Notes: generated by a model from the letters alone, not told the origin. Counted from the first letter of the stretch, positions 1 through 6,238 are shown. The stretch is DNA of 49,885 nucleotides from Gammaproteobacteria bacterium (GCA_003565625.1 PXBD01000038.1:1-49885); one strand, 5' to 3'. A program made the numbers and translations.

Positions 1-2
1 CC

Positions 3-968
3 TTCAGCGTCGTCATCGACGAATCCAACAACCCCCTGTCCGGCATTCGCGACGCCATCAACCGCGCCGGCGACAACCGCGGCGTGTCTGCCAGCATCAT
101 CAACGACGGCGAGGGCAGCCGGTTGATCTTGAGCGGGCGCAGCACAGGGGCCGAAAACGCCATTACCGTAAACGCCACCGGCGATCTGGGCCAGTTGGCT
201 TCCAGCGAACTGCAGGTGATCACCGAGGCGGCCGATGCGCGCGTCAACATCGACGGCTTTGAAGTCACCAGCGCCTCGAACCGCATCGACGGCGCCATCG
301 ACGGCATTACCCTGGACCTGGTGGGCGTTTCTGAAGAAGGCGACCCGCCAGCGCGCCTGACGGTGAGCGAAAACCGCAGCGCCACGGTCGACCGGGTGCG
401 CGAGTTCGTCGACCGCTACAACGGCCTGGTGGATGTGCTCCAGGGCCTGGCCAGCTACGACCCGGAAACCGAAATTGCCGGGCCGCTGCAGGGCAACGCC
501 ACCGTGCGCGGCATTGCCAGCCAGGTGCGCAGCATCCTCACCAGCGTCATTCCGGACGCCGCACCCGGTGCCAATACTCTGGCCAATATCGGCATCACCA
601 CCCGCGAGGGCGGTTCGTTGCGCATCGACGAGGGCCGCCTCAACGCCGTCATCGACCAGCGCCCGCAGGCCCTGCAGGAACTGTTTGGCGGCGACAACGG
701 CCTGGGCGCGCGCCTGGGCAATTACCTGGGCGATGTGGTCGGCCCGGGGAGCCTGCTGGAAGGCCAGACCCAAAACCTGCAAAATCGCATCAGCGACATC
801 GGCCGCCAGCGCGAGGCGCTGGAAAGCCGGCTGGAGCGGGTCGAGCAGCGCTTCGTGCGCCAGTTCTCGGCCCTGGATGCGCTGGTTGCCGAGCTCAACC
901 AGACCAGTTCTTTCTTGAGCCAGCAGTTCGAGACGATCAATAATATCGGCGGTGGCAGACGACGCTAG
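3..968 (+). CDS. fliD: Flagellar hook-associated protein 2 (filament cap), C-terminal part
   Basis: The window opens inside this gene. The frame is open from base 3 and gives about 321 residues of the C-terminal half; the start lies outside the window. FliD forms the cap at the growing filament tip and folds exported flagellin. The sequence shows the FliD hypervariable-to-C-terminal pattern: IDGFEVTSASNRIDGAIDGITL, then LTVSENRSATVDRVREFVDRYN, and the terminal amphipathic helix (LERVEQRFVRQFSALDALVAELNQ followed by a conserved SSFLSQQF) that packs into the cap. The gene is followed 39 bases later by fliS, the usual fliD-fliS order. A GTG at 84 is only an internal codon. Identification is secure; the N-terminal domain cannot be judged. 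Confidence 0.95.
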   Translation, partial: FSVVIDESNNPLSGIRDAINRAGDNRGVSASIINDGEGSRLILSGRSTGAENAITVNATGDLGQLASSELQVITEAADARVNIDGFEVTSASNRIDGAIDGITLDLVGVSEEGDPPARLTVSENRSATVDRVREFVDRYNGLVDVLQGLASYDPETEIAGPLQGNATVRGIASQVRSILTSVIPDAAPGANTLANIGITTREGGSLRIDEGRLNAVIDQRPQALQELFGGDNGLGARLGNYLGDVVGPGSLLEGQTQNLQNRISDIGRQREALESRLERVEQRFVRQFSALDALVAELNQTSSFLSQQFETINNIGGGRRR

Positions 969-1007
969 CGCCGCGCACTCACTCATTTCCCGAGGAGCGA
1001 TTCAACC

Positions 1008-1418
1008 ATGAATGCCAATATCAACGCCTACCGCCAGAATTCCGCCATCGGCGCCGAAGAAACCAGCCCGCATCAGCTGGTGGCCATGCTCTACCGCGGC
1101 GCCATGGACCGCATGAGCCAGGCCATCGGCCACTGCGAGCGCAAGGAAATTGCCGCCAAGGGCGAATGCCTGTCGCGCGCCGCCGCCATCGTCGACCAAT
1201 TGCGCGACAGCCTGGACATGGAAGCCGGCGACGGCAAACTCTCCCAGCGCCTGGATGACCTGTACGAATACATGATCCGCCGCATCACCGAAGCCAACTT
1301 CCGCAACGACGTGAAAATGATGGCCGAAGTCCACGACCTCCTCGCCGAACTGGCCGAAGGCTGGAACGCCATCCCCGCCGACCAGCGCGCAGTAGCCACG
1401 GACGCACGGCCGGCGTAA
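1008..1418 (+). CDS. fliS: Flagellin export chaperone FliS
   Basis: 136 residues, the usual length of FliS. The protein binds the C-terminus of newly made flagellin in the cytoplasm and prevents early polymerisation. The family start is visible: a MNAxINAYR opening, then ETSPHQLVAMLYRGAMDRM, followed by the second conserved block LSQRLDDLYEYMIRRITEANF. A ribosome-binding GAGGAG lies at 991-996 before the ATG. The C-terminus ends in an Ala/Thr tail (ATDARPA) that runs up to a dispersed repeat starting at 1432, so the last few codons may have been altered by it. It lies between fliD and a fliT-like gene. Confidence 0.95.
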   Translation: MNANINAYRQNSAIGAEETSPHQLVAMLYRGAMDRMSQAIGHCERKEIAAKGECLSRAAAIVDQLRDSLDMEAGDGKLSQRLDDLYEYMIRRITEANFRNDVKMMAEVHDLLAELAEGWNAIPADQRAVATDARPA

Positions 1419-1431
1419 GGAAATGCAGGGG

Positions 1432-1526
1432 CCCGGCATGACAGCGAAGGGTTGTTGCAGGGTAGTGAAGCGTTGCGGCAGGCCAGACCACCTTTGTCGT
1501 CCCGGCCCCCGAGCCGGGACCTCCCG
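1432..1526 (+). repeat. 95-bp dispersed repeat, copy A, with REP-like hairpin
   Basis: Lies between fliS and the fliT-like gene. It matches 3716-3810 at equal length with scattered mismatches. The shared parts include CCCGGCATGACAG at the left, GCCAGACCACCTTTGTCGTCC in the middle and CCCCGAGCCGGGACCTCCCG at the right. The right part forms an 8-bp inverted repeat, GTCCCGGC (1499-1506) with GCCGGGAC (1513-1520) around a 6-base loop. No T-run follows, so it is not a clear terminator. Confidence 0.75.
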
Positions 1527-1562
1527 CCACAACCCGGCACAACACCGCCCGCAGGCAACCCC

Positions 1563-1892
1563 ATGAACGCCAGCGCCAATCCCCCACCGGAACTCGCCCA
1601 CATCCGCGCCCTCGGCCGCGAAATGCGCGAGTGCGTGGAAAAGGCAGACCTCGAAGGCGCCGGCCAACTGGCTGCCGAACGCCATCAGCGCGTCGTCGCC
1701 CTGTTCGACGACGGCCCCGAACCGGCCGCCGACGAAACCGTCGCCGCCGAACTCACCGAACTCCTCGCCGCCGACAAGGAACTCCTCGGCGTGCTCGCGG
1801 CCTTGCGCGACGAACTCGAACGCCAACTCGGCCAGGCCCGCATCGGCGCGCGGGGGGTGCGGGCGTACATTGATACGGCGGAAGAGGCTTGA
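1563..1892 (+). CDS. fliT: FliT-like flagellar export chaperone
   Basis: 109 residues, mostly helical and strongly acidic. An upstream in-frame start at 1452 would translate the repeat at 1432-1526, so the ATG at 1563 is preferred. Short helical proteins placed straight after fliD-fliS are normally FliT, the cytoplasmic chaperone of FliD. Visible features fit the family: an early helix (LAHIRALGREMRECVEKADLE), then AAERHQRVVALFD and a second helical hairpin with LLAADKELLGVL and RDELERQLGQ. FliT sequences diverge widely, so the call rests on size, predicted helicity and position. It is the last gene before the toxin-antitoxin island. Confidence 0.65.
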   Translation: MNASANPPPELAHIRALGREMRECVEKADLEGAGQLAAERHQRVVALFDDGPEPAADETVAAELTELLAADKELLGVLAALRDELERQLGQARIGARGVRAYIDTAEEA

Positions 1893-1928
1893 AGCCGCCC
1901 CCGCCGGGCCCATGCTAATCTTTTCCCC

Positions 1929-2231
1929 ATGGCTGCCCGCACCAGCACCGACGACATTTTCCGTCTGCTTGCTCGGTTCAAGGAGCAGCGCGGTAGCGAG
2001 TACGATCTGAAGAGCCTCGGCGTGTTCGGTTCGGTCGCCCGCGGCGATGCCCGCGCAGATAGCGACATCGATGTCGTGTTCGAAACTGATCGGCCCAACC
2101 TCTATCGAACATCAAGCCTGCGCCAGGAGCTGCAAGGCCTGCTCAAACGTCCGGTCGACGTCGTGCGCCTGCGCCCACGCATGAACCCCACCTTGCGTGA
2201 CTCCATCGAGCGCGAAGCGCGGTATGTCTGA
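1929..2231 (+). CDS. MNT-family nucleotidyltransferase antitoxin (MntA-like)
   Basis: 100 residues. The minimal nucleotidyltransferase signature is complete: GVFGSVARGDARADSDIDVVFE at about residues 36-57, with the Gly-Ser of the nucleotide site and the Asp-x-Asp metal pair. This family forms the MntA half of MNT/HEPN (MntA-HepT) modules, in which the transferase inactivates the HEPN ribonuclease by adding AMP to it. The expected HepT partner follows directly but survives only as a C-terminal fragment (2231-2392). The protein could therefore be an orphan antitoxin. The C-terminus (LRDSIEREARYV) looks normal for the family. Codon use is close to that of the neighbours. Confidence 0.85.
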   Translation: MAARTSTDDIFRLLARFKEQRGSEYDLKSLGVFGSVARGDARADSDIDVVFETDRPNLYRTSSLRQELQGLLKRPVDVVRLRPRMNPTLRDSIEREARYV

Positions 2232-2392
2232 CCGGTGCCCCTGGCCAGCCAGCTGAGCCAGATTTGGGTGTACGCGACGTCATCGCTCACGGTTATTTCG
2301 ACATTGACGAAGAACAGGTGTTCTCGATTTGTCAGCATGACTTGCCGGCATTGCGCGCTGTCGTAAACAGGATGCTGGTTGAGCTGGATTAG
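2231..2392 (+). pseudogene. HepT (HEPN ribonuclease toxin) C-terminal remnant
   Basis: Directly after the MNT gene, the reading frame beginning at base 2231 contains VRDVIAHGYFDIDEEQVF and then HDLPALRAVVNRMLVELD before a TAG at 2390-2392. VRDVIAHGYF is the HEPN Rx4-6H active-site segment and the rest matches a HepT C-terminus. No start codon with a proper N-terminal part exists: about the first two thirds of a HepT protein (normally 110-140 residues) are missing and the preceding codons (APGQPAEPDLG) look unrelated. The toxin is therefore deleted. This was read by hand from the sequence. Confidence 0.7.
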
Positions 2393-2474
2393 CGACTTTA
2401 TCGTGTCATGAGCCTGGTTAGCGATGCCGGGTCCGATTGACCATGATGCGCACGCCAGCGACTTGGGGACGAGC

Positions 2475-2747
2475 TCAGGCTACGTCGAGAAGTGCGTCTG
2501 GATTTCGATCGGCAACCATCAGCAAGGTACGAGCAGCGCCGCTTGGAATCCGCCGTCCCTGTTCCCAGTCCTGAAGAGTCCGCACTGAGACGCCAAGCAA
2601 TTCAGCAAACCGTGCCTGGGACAGGCCCGTTTTCTCTCGGATTGCGGCAACGTCCGGAACGTTGATAACCCGACCATGTTCTCCGCGCTTCAGTTCGCGC
2701 AGACCTTCGAGAATTTCTGCCCCGATATCCCATTCTTGTTCAGTCAT
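2475..2747 (-). CDS. XRE-family helix-turn-helix antitoxin (NadS/HigA-like), orphan
   Basis: The start is set at 2747 because AAGGA lies about 8 bases upstream on the minus strand; an in-frame ATG at 2798 would add 17 residues with no family character. The resulting 90-residue protein has a short N-terminal region (EWDIGAEILEGLRELKRGE) and a C-terminal XRE domain, with LSQARFAELLGVSVRTLQDWEQGRR as the DNA-binding helices. This layout matches antitoxins of RelE/HigB-type pairs, whose toxin normally lies just upstream on the same strand. No toxin frame survives there: the only frame ending at the expected overlap is closed by a TGA a few codons earlier. It is likely an orphan regulator. Confidence 0.82.
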   Translation of the reverse strand: MTEQEWDIGAEILEGLRELKRGEHGRVINVPDVAAIREKTGLSQARFAELLGVSVRTLQDWEQGRRIPSGAARTLLMVADRNPDALLDVA

Positions 2748-2871
2748 CTTCAATTTCCTTGCGGACTTTACGAAGTACATGTGCTGGAGTTCAGACATGG
2801 TTTCATTCTAGAATGCGGGAGCTGGTTTTTCCATGCGTGTTGGCAAGGGTCTGGCCGGCATCGAGTTCGGC

Positions 2872-2936
2872 CATGGCTGAAGTCATCGAGTTGGCGCGTG
2901 GGAATGGTGCGTTGCGCCCGCGGCCTCTTTTCGGCC
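2872..2936 (+). repeat. 65-bp dispersed repeat, copy 1
   Basis: The block from CATGGCTGAAGTCATCGAG to GCGGCCTCTTTTCGGCC occurs again at 4525-4589 in the same direction with about six mismatches and no gap. It lies in the gene-poor stretch 2748-3044, between the orphan XRE antitoxin and the FitA-like antitoxin; apart from this repeat and a candidate operator I see nothing coding in that stretch. There is no transposase, so it may be a relic of a non-autonomous element or a piece of a lost gene. Confidence 0.7.
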
Positions 2937-2998
2937 GAGCGATTCGGCCAAAAAGCTGGTGCAGGGCGCGGATCTCGCGAGACTTTTTGAGCATAATC

Positions 2999-3018
2999 GC
3001 ATGCTATGCTAGCAATGC
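2999..3018 (+). promoter_or_regulatory. Candidate operator of the FitAB-like TA locus
   Basis: An imperfect palindrome, GCATGCTA-TGC-TAGCAATGC, 26 bases before the preferred fitA start. Antitoxins of this ribbon-helix-helix type repress their own promoter through such sites. The site also overlaps an upstream in-frame ATG (3006), which argues that translation starts at 3045. Confidence 0.35.
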
Positions 3019-3044
3019 TGTCATTCGTGTTTTGGGAGGTGACC

Positions 3045-3293
3045 ATGACCACACTCACGATTCGCAACGTCGACGCGGTTCTCAAGGCCCGGCTGCGCAT
3101 CCGCGCCGCCGAGCATGGGCGATCAATGGAAGAAGAAGTGCGCTGCATTCTGCGGCAGGAATTGACCAGGGCTGGTGTGCAAGGCGGCCTTGGTTCATCG
3201 CTGGTCAATCGATTTCGCGATGTGGCGGTTGACTTGCCGTTACCCCGGCGCAGTTTGCCTCGTCCTCCCATTGATCTGGATGCGCCCAATTGA
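3045..3293 (+). CDS. FitA/VapB-like ribbon-helix-helix antitoxin
   Basis: 82 residues from the ATG at 3045, which has GGGAGG just upstream; an upstream start at 3006 would run through the candidate operator. The N-terminus TLTIRNVDAVLKARLRIRAAEHGRSMEEEVR is the characteristic FitA-type ribbon-helix-helix (beta strand with alternating residues, then two helices). The C-terminal tail (VNRFRDVAVDLPLP) is the kind of segment that blocks the PIN toxin active site. The stop overlaps the start of the following PIN toxin gene by 4 bases, the normal operon form. The antitoxin appears intact although its toxin is broken. Confidence 0.88.
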   Translation: MTTLTIRNVDAVLKARLRIRAAEHGRSMEEEVRCILRQELTRAGVQGGLGSSLVNRFRDVAVDLPLPRRSLPRPPIDLDAPN

Positions 3294-3684
3294 TCCTGCT
3301 GGACACCAATGTCCTGTCGGAATTCATGCGCGTAGCGCCCGCCCAGGGGGTGATCGCCTGGTTGGACGCGCAACCCGCCGACAAGGTCTGGATCTGCTCT
3401 GTGACCCGAGCCGAGATTGAGGTAGGCATTGCCCTGCTGCCCGAAGGTCGGAGGAAGCAGGGCTTGAAGCTGAAAGCCGAAGCCTGGCGTTCGAAGATGC
3501 GTCTGCCGTCCAATATGCGCGCATCATCGCGGCCCGAACGGGTATCGGCAAACCGATATCCGTGGAAGACGCCCAAATCGCCGCGATCGCCCTGACCCAT
3601 GGGCTCACTCTGGCCACGCGTAATGTCGTCGATTTCGAAAACATCCAAGCGCTTGAGCTCATCAACCCCTGGGACCCCAGTTGA
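3290..3684 (+). pseudogene. FitB/VapC-like PIN-domain toxin, frameshifted
   Basis: The first 60 or so codons give a normal PIN start: MILLDTNVLSEFMR with the first catalytic Asp, then VWICSVTRAEIEVGIALLPEGRR with the catalytic Glu. After about base 3480 the frame is lost and the original frame ends at 3595. The C-terminal half continues in another frame: LAFEDASAVQYARIIAART, then GKPISVEDAQIAAIA and LATRNVVDFENI, ending ELINPWDPS with TGA at 3682-3684. Compared with the family, roughly nine residues around the junction are also missing, so a deletion whose length is not a multiple of three is more likely than a single-base slip. Catalytic residues exist on both sides of the break, but no complete protein can be made. 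Confidence 0.85.
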
Positions 3685-3715
3685 ACCTGCCGCAAGCTCC
3701 GCGATCCGGGCTCGA

Positions 3716-3810
3716 CCCGGCATGACAGTGAAGTGTTGCGGCATGACAGTGGGCGGTTGCGGCGTGCCAGACCACCTTTGTCGTCCGGGCCCCCGAGCCG
3801 GGACCTCCCG
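3716..3810 (+). repeat. 95-bp dispersed repeat, copy B
   Basis: Second copy of the element at 1432-1526, same orientation and length. It fills the gap between the ends of two broken toxin genes that face each other: the FitB-like gene ends at 3684 and the DUF5615-like gene runs in from the right and loses similarity at about 3811, where the repeat ends. The hairpin part (3783-3804) is slightly less perfect than in copy A. Confidence 0.75.
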
Positions 3811-3922
3811 AGCGAACCCACACTACCGCTGGATGTTGGTCGTCATGAACGGCAGGGGTTCCTTCCGCTTCCAACCAGCGAGCGAGGGCTGGAGGTAATT
3901 GGGCATCAACAACAAATCGCAT
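3811..3922 (-). pseudogene. DUF5615 PIN-like toxin, truncated
   Basis: The ATG (3920-3922) overlaps the stop of the DUF433 gene by one base, so the pair is an operon. The first 22 residues, MRFVVDAQLPPALARWLEAEG, are a textbook DUF5615 start with the first acidic residue of the PIN-like fold. After about residue 36 the sequence runs into the 95-bp repeat (3716-3810) and the frame continues to 3662 with low-complexity residues unrelated to the family. The usual later acidic residues and the core strand are absent, so the toxin is dead. Confidence 0.75.
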
Positions 3923-4146
3923 CAAGCAACAGACAGGACCATATGGTCGTTTTGTCTGGCAGCATATTCCAGCACCGCGGTGACGTCGTCCGGCTCCAGA
4001 TAGTCGAAGTCAGCCAGAATTTCCTCGCGGCTGGCACCAGCCGCAAGAAGGCTCAAGATGTCCGAGACCCGGATACGCAAGCCGCGGATGCAAGGACGGC
4101 CCCCGCATTGATCAGGATGTGTGGTGATTCGTTGTAGTTGCGTCAT
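3922..4146 (-). CDS. DUF433-family antitoxin
   Basis: 74 residues from the ATG at 4146; an upstream in-frame start at 4248 would add 34 residues without family character. The DUF433 core is complete: ITTHPDQCGGRPCIRGLRIRVSDIL, then LLAAGASREEILADFDYLEPDDVTAVLEYAA. These small helix-turn-helix-containing proteins are the antitoxin partners of DUF5615 PIN-like toxins. The toxin gene follows with a one-base overlap but is truncated. The gene is divergent from the CopG-like antitoxin at 4237, with about 90 bases between them. Confidence 0.88.
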   Translation of the reverse strand: MTQLQRITTHPDQCGGRPCIRGLRIRVSDILSLLAAGASREEILADFDYLEPDDVTAVLEYAARQNDHMVLSVA

Positions 4147-4236
4147 GAGCTTAGTATAGAGTGGTCGGGTCGAAAATTTGCCATGAAGCGCACGCTGGCG
4201 ATAAGCGAGAACGAAAGACTTATGAAGGGTATAGAC

Positions 4237-4446
4237 ATGCGTGATCATTACGATTTTTCAGAGTCGGTCAAGAACCCGCACGCCAAAAAGCTCAAGAAGC
4301 AGGTTACGATCCGGTTGGACGAAGATACTGTTGCCTACTTCAAGAATCTTGCCGAGGAAAAAGATCTTTCGTATCAAAGTCTTATCAACCTTTATCTCCG
4401 CGACTGCGCACAGTCACAAAAAGATCTGAAAATTGAGTGGCAATAG
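4237..4446 (+). CDS. BrnA/CopG-like ribbon-helix-helix antitoxin, orphan
   Basis: 69 residues from the ATG at 4237, preceded by GAAGGG; the frame is open upstream to 4138 and an ATG at 4222 is also possible. The pattern YDFSESVKNPHAKKLKKQVTIRLDEDT followed by VAYFKNLAEEKDLSYQSLINLYLRDC is typical of CopG-type antitoxins that pair with BrnT-like toxins. No toxin gene lies on either side in the proper orientation. The stretch is visibly richer in A and T than the flagellar genes around the island, which suggests separate origin. Confidence 0.8.
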   Translation: MRDHYDFSESVKNPHAKKLKKQVTIRLDEDTVAYFKNLAEEKDLSYQSLINLYLRDCAQSQKDLKIEWQ

Positions 4447-4455
4447 GGGTATCGC

Positions 4456-4527
4456 TCAGGGCGTCATCAGTTTGCCCTACTCGAAGGCTTCAAGAATATC
4501 GTGCTCTTCGTGGCCCAGCTTGGTCAT
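4456..4527 (-). pseudogene. N-terminal relic of a second CopG-type antitoxin
   Basis: On the minus strand from the ATG at 4527 the frame reads MTKLGHEEHDILEAFE, then a TAG at 4477-4479, then GKLMTP and a stop. The opening (xKLGHEEHxILEAFEQGKL) is the usual start of a CopG-family antitoxin, and the TAG sits where a Gln codon (CAG) is expected, so a single C-to-T change would explain it. Nothing of the ribbon-helix-helix part remains. The start codon coincides with the left end of the 65-bp repeat. Read by hand; moderate confidence. Confidence 0.5.
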
Positions 4528-4589
4528 GACTGAAGTCATCGAGGTAGCGCGTGGGAATGGTGTGGCGCGCCCGCGGCCTCTTTTCGGCC
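4525..4589 (+). repeat. 65-bp dispersed repeat, copy 2
   Basis: Matches 2872-2936 in the same direction without gaps (about 59 of 65 bases). Here it is followed 30 bases later by a REP-like hairpin (4620-4640); together they form a composite block that lies where the end of the VapB gene and the whole VapC gene would be expected. Confidence 0.7.
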
Positions 4590-4859
4590 GGGATGCATTA
4601 AGCAGTTCCAGGGCTGAAGGTCCCGGGTCAAGCCCGGGACGACAAGGGGGTGGGGGGTGACCGAAAAATCCTCTGGCAGGGGTTCGAGCGTGGCCAACAT
4701 CGCCAGCAGCTTGCCGCGGCGAACAGGCTCGATGATCAGTCGATCCCCTTCCTTGTGCAGGATGGCCTCGTCGCCGTCGATTTCGAACTCTCGCGGAATG
4801 CGCAGCGCCTGGTTGCGCCCGTTGCGGAAGAGGCGGACATTTCTTCGCGATACCGACAT
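4536..4859 (-). pseudogene. VapB (MazE/AbrB-fold) antitoxin with replaced C-terminus, VapC missing
   Basis: From the ATG at 4859 the protein opens with NVRLFRNGRNQALRIPREFE, then EAILHKEGDRLIIEP and LLAMLATLEPLPEDF: a standard VapB swapped-hairpin domain and linker. Family members end about ten residues later in a toxin-binding tail. Here, after about residue 66, the frame enters the REP-like hairpin and the 65-bp repeat and runs to 4536 with unrelated residues. No VapC gene follows. The DNA-binding half could still be made, but toxin neutralisation is unlikely. An in-frame ATG at 4919 lies upstream of the promoter -35 region and is not the start. Confidence 0.75.
4620..4640. repeat. REP-like perfect inverted repeat
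   Basis: GTCCCGGG-TCAAG-CCCGGGAC, an 8-bp perfect stem with a 5-base loop. The surrounding sequence on the minus strand (TTGTCGTCCCGGGCTTGACC) is of the same type as the hairpin parts of the 95-bp repeats and of the hairpin at 23987-24005, so at least four related palindromes occur in the window. Confidence 0.65.
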
Positions 4860-4881
4860 ACTGGGTCTCTTCAGGTTGGCA

Positions 4882-4919
4882 TATGCTAAAGCATAGGCCT
4901 GGTTCGGCAAAACCGTCAA
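4882..4919 (-). promoter_or_regulatory. vapB promoter with palindromic operator
   Basis: On the minus strand TTGACG (4919-4914), an 18-base spacer and TATGCT (4895-4890) form a good sigma-70 promoter about 30 bases before the vapB ATG. The -10 box is half of a perfect palindrome, TATGCT-TT-AGCATA (4882-4895), a likely site for autorepression by VapB. Confidence 0.6.
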
Positions 4920-4952
4920 GCGGCTTCATCGGGTGGGGCCGAATCAGCCGAC

Positions 4953-5297
4953 TCAGAAGACAAACATCTCCGTCATCGTGCTGGCGACTCGCCTCGCCCG
5001 GCGTTCCGTCAGGCTTCCCAGGCGCTTGACCAGGCGGGATTGATCGACGGTCCGGACCTGGTCCAGCACGATCTGGCCTTTTTTGCCCTGGAAGGTCAGG
5101 TCGATTCGGCTGGGGTAGTTGCGGCGGGTGGAAGTCAAGGGGGCGATGATGACGGTGTTGAGGTGGCGGTTCATCTCGTCGGGGGAGAGGACGACGCAGG
5201 GCCGGGTCTTGCGGATTTCCGAGCCTTTGGTCGGGTCGAGATTGACCAGGTGGATTTCGTAACGCCTGATGTCCCGGCGCGGCGTCACCAGTGCCAC
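4953..5297 (-). CDS. mazF: MazF/PemK-type endoribonuclease toxin
   Basis: 114 residues, normal size. The family blocks are all present: YEIHLVNLDPTKGSEIRKTRPCVVLSPDEMN at the N-terminus (with the catalytic Arg in RKTRP), VIIAPLTSTRRNYPSRIDL with the conserved Thr of the active site, and KGQIVLDQVRTVDQSRLVKRLG. MazF cleaves single-stranded mRNA when its antitoxin is lost. The start is GTG at 5297, inside the end of mazE (13-base overlap); a second GTG at 5288 would also fit. No damage is visible. With mazE it is the only TA pair in the island that looks complete. Confidence 0.93.
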   Translation of the reverse strand: MALVTPRRDIRRYEIHLVNLDPTKGSEIRKTRPCVVLSPDEMNRHLNTVIIAPLTSTRRNYPSRIDLTFQGKKGQIVLDQVRTVDQSRLVKRLGSLTERRARRVASTMTEMFVF

Positions 5298-5536
5298 TCC
5301 TGGTCGTCGAAATCATTGGCCAATGTGTCATCGATCAGCAGTGCATCGGCGGTGTTCCGGGCTGCGGCGGCAAACGCCTGATCCCAACCCTCGCGCACGC
5401 TCCGAGCGGGGCTGATTTTCAACTCGCCGTCTTCCACCCGCATGTCGAGTTCGTGTTCCAGCCCGGCCTCGCGGATCAGCGTGGCGGGAATGCGCACGCC
5501 CTTCGAGTTGCCAATGGCGATCAGCCTGGTTTTCAT
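5285..5536 (-). CDS. mazE: MazE-type antitoxin (AbrB fold)
   Basis: 83 residues from the ATG at 5536; an upstream in-frame start at 5575 would lie inside the promoter. The N-terminal swapped-hairpin DNA-binding domain is clear (KTRLIAIGNSKGVRIPATLI, then LDMRVEDGELKISPA). The acidic C-terminus (IDDTLANDFDDQEWHW) is the unfolded toxin-binding tail typical of MazE. It overlaps mazF by 13 bases, so translation is probably coupled and antitoxin is made first. Confidence 0.92.
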   Translation of the reverse strand: MKTRLIAIGNSKGVRIPATLIREAGLEHELDMRVEDGELKISPARSVREGWDQAFAAAARNTADALLIDDTLANDFDDQEWHW

Positions 5537-5575
5537 GTCTCGTGCCTTGTCTCGTGTTTCGCGCCGTGTAGTCAC

Positions 5576-5604
5576 ATTGTAATTACTGTTGTCGATGGTC
5601 GCAA
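5576..5604 (-). promoter_or_regulatory. mazEF promoter (sigma-70 type)
   Basis: Read on the minus strand: TTGCGA (5604-5599), a 17-base spacer, TACAAT (5581-5576). Transcription would begin near 5568, about 30 bases before the mazE ATG. Good match in both boxes and ideal spacing. Confidence 0.65.
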
Positions 5605-5627
5605 GGCCGGGCGCGCTGCCCTACAAT
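5599..5627 (+). promoter_or_regulatory. Weak candidate promoter for the PilZ-like gene
   Basis: TCGCAA (5599-5604), 17 bases, TACAAT (5622-5627) on the plus strand. The -10 box is good and the -35 poor. The -35 hexamer is the same six bases used on the other strand by the mazEF promoter, so the two would be back to back. Confidence 0.3.
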
Positions 5628-5680
5628 GGAATCTTTGCGGCAGTCGCGGGTTTCCATCGAGCCGGAACAAGGAGGACGGG

Positions 5681-6238
5681 ATGATTGAGTACGAGGATCG
5701 CCTGGAACTGGCCTGGGAGGCCGCCGAGGAACTGGATGAACGCGACGCCGAGCGCATGGATGCGCACAACCTGGCCGTGCTGCACGGCGTGGCGGCGGTC
5801 GAAGAGGGGGTTTCGCATCGGCTGCGCGAGGAGCAGCCCGAGCTGTACAACGAGCTCGAACGGCTGAACGCGCGGGTCGATTTGCTGATCGACATGGTCG
5901 GCCGGCTGCTGGCCGAGCATCGTGCGCCAGGGCCCAGGCGAAAGGTGCGCATGGCGGTGGCGCGGATTGGCTTTATCGCTGCCGATGAGGGCGAGGGCAA
6001 GCCCGGTCAGCGCGGCTGGCTGCGCTTGTTGCTCCATCCCTCGGTGCCCGAGCCCCTGATCCTGGCCGGGCGCATCAGCGGCGAGGCGCGCGACGGCCAG
6101 GACCGGCGCTGGCTGCGCTTCGAGCCGTTCGAGATCAGCGGCCGGCTGCGCGATGCGCTGGGTCAGCTGGTGTTTCGCCATCACCGGCGCATGGTGGCCG
6201 AGCAGCGCAGTCGGCGCGACCACACCGAGCAGGGCTGA
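5681..6238 (+). CDS. PilZ-like flagellar-cluster protein
   Basis: 185 residues; start at 5681 is fixed by AAGGAGG at 5669-5675. The N-terminal half is helical and acidic (EYEDRLELAWEAAEELDERDAE, then ELERLNARVDLLIDMVGRLLAEH); the C-terminal half is a beta-rich domain (GWLRLLLHPSVPEPLILAGRI, LRFEPFEISGRLRDALGQLVF) ending in FRHHRR. The same architecture and the FRHHRR ending are known to me from PilZ-annotated proteins encoded before the flagellar rpoN of Xanthomonas-type bacteria. The classical c-di-GMP motifs RxxxR and (D/N)xSxxG are not evident, so binding of the nucleotide is doubtful. It directly precedes rpoN and follows the TA island, so it marks where the flagellar cluster resumes. Confidence 0.6.
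   Translation: MIEYEDRLELAWEAAEELDERDAERMDAHNLAVLHGVAAVEEGVSHRLREEQPELYNELERLNARVDLLIDMVGRLLAEHRAPGPRRKVRMAVARIGFIAADEGEGKPGQRGWLRLLLHPSVPEPLILAGRISGEARDGQDRRWLRFEPFEISGRLRDALGQLVFRHHRRMVAEQRSRRDHTEQG

Noticed and set aside
1452..1562. N-terminal extension of the FliT-like protein
   Set aside because: The added codons translate the 95-bp repeat; the ATG at 1563 starts a family-sized protein.
2748..2860. A possible toxin gene upstream of the XRE antitoxin, ending VRKEIEDD with the right overlap
   Set aside because: The frame is closed by a TGA only about 13 codons upstream, and nothing toxin-like precedes it; at best it is an unrecognisable remnant.
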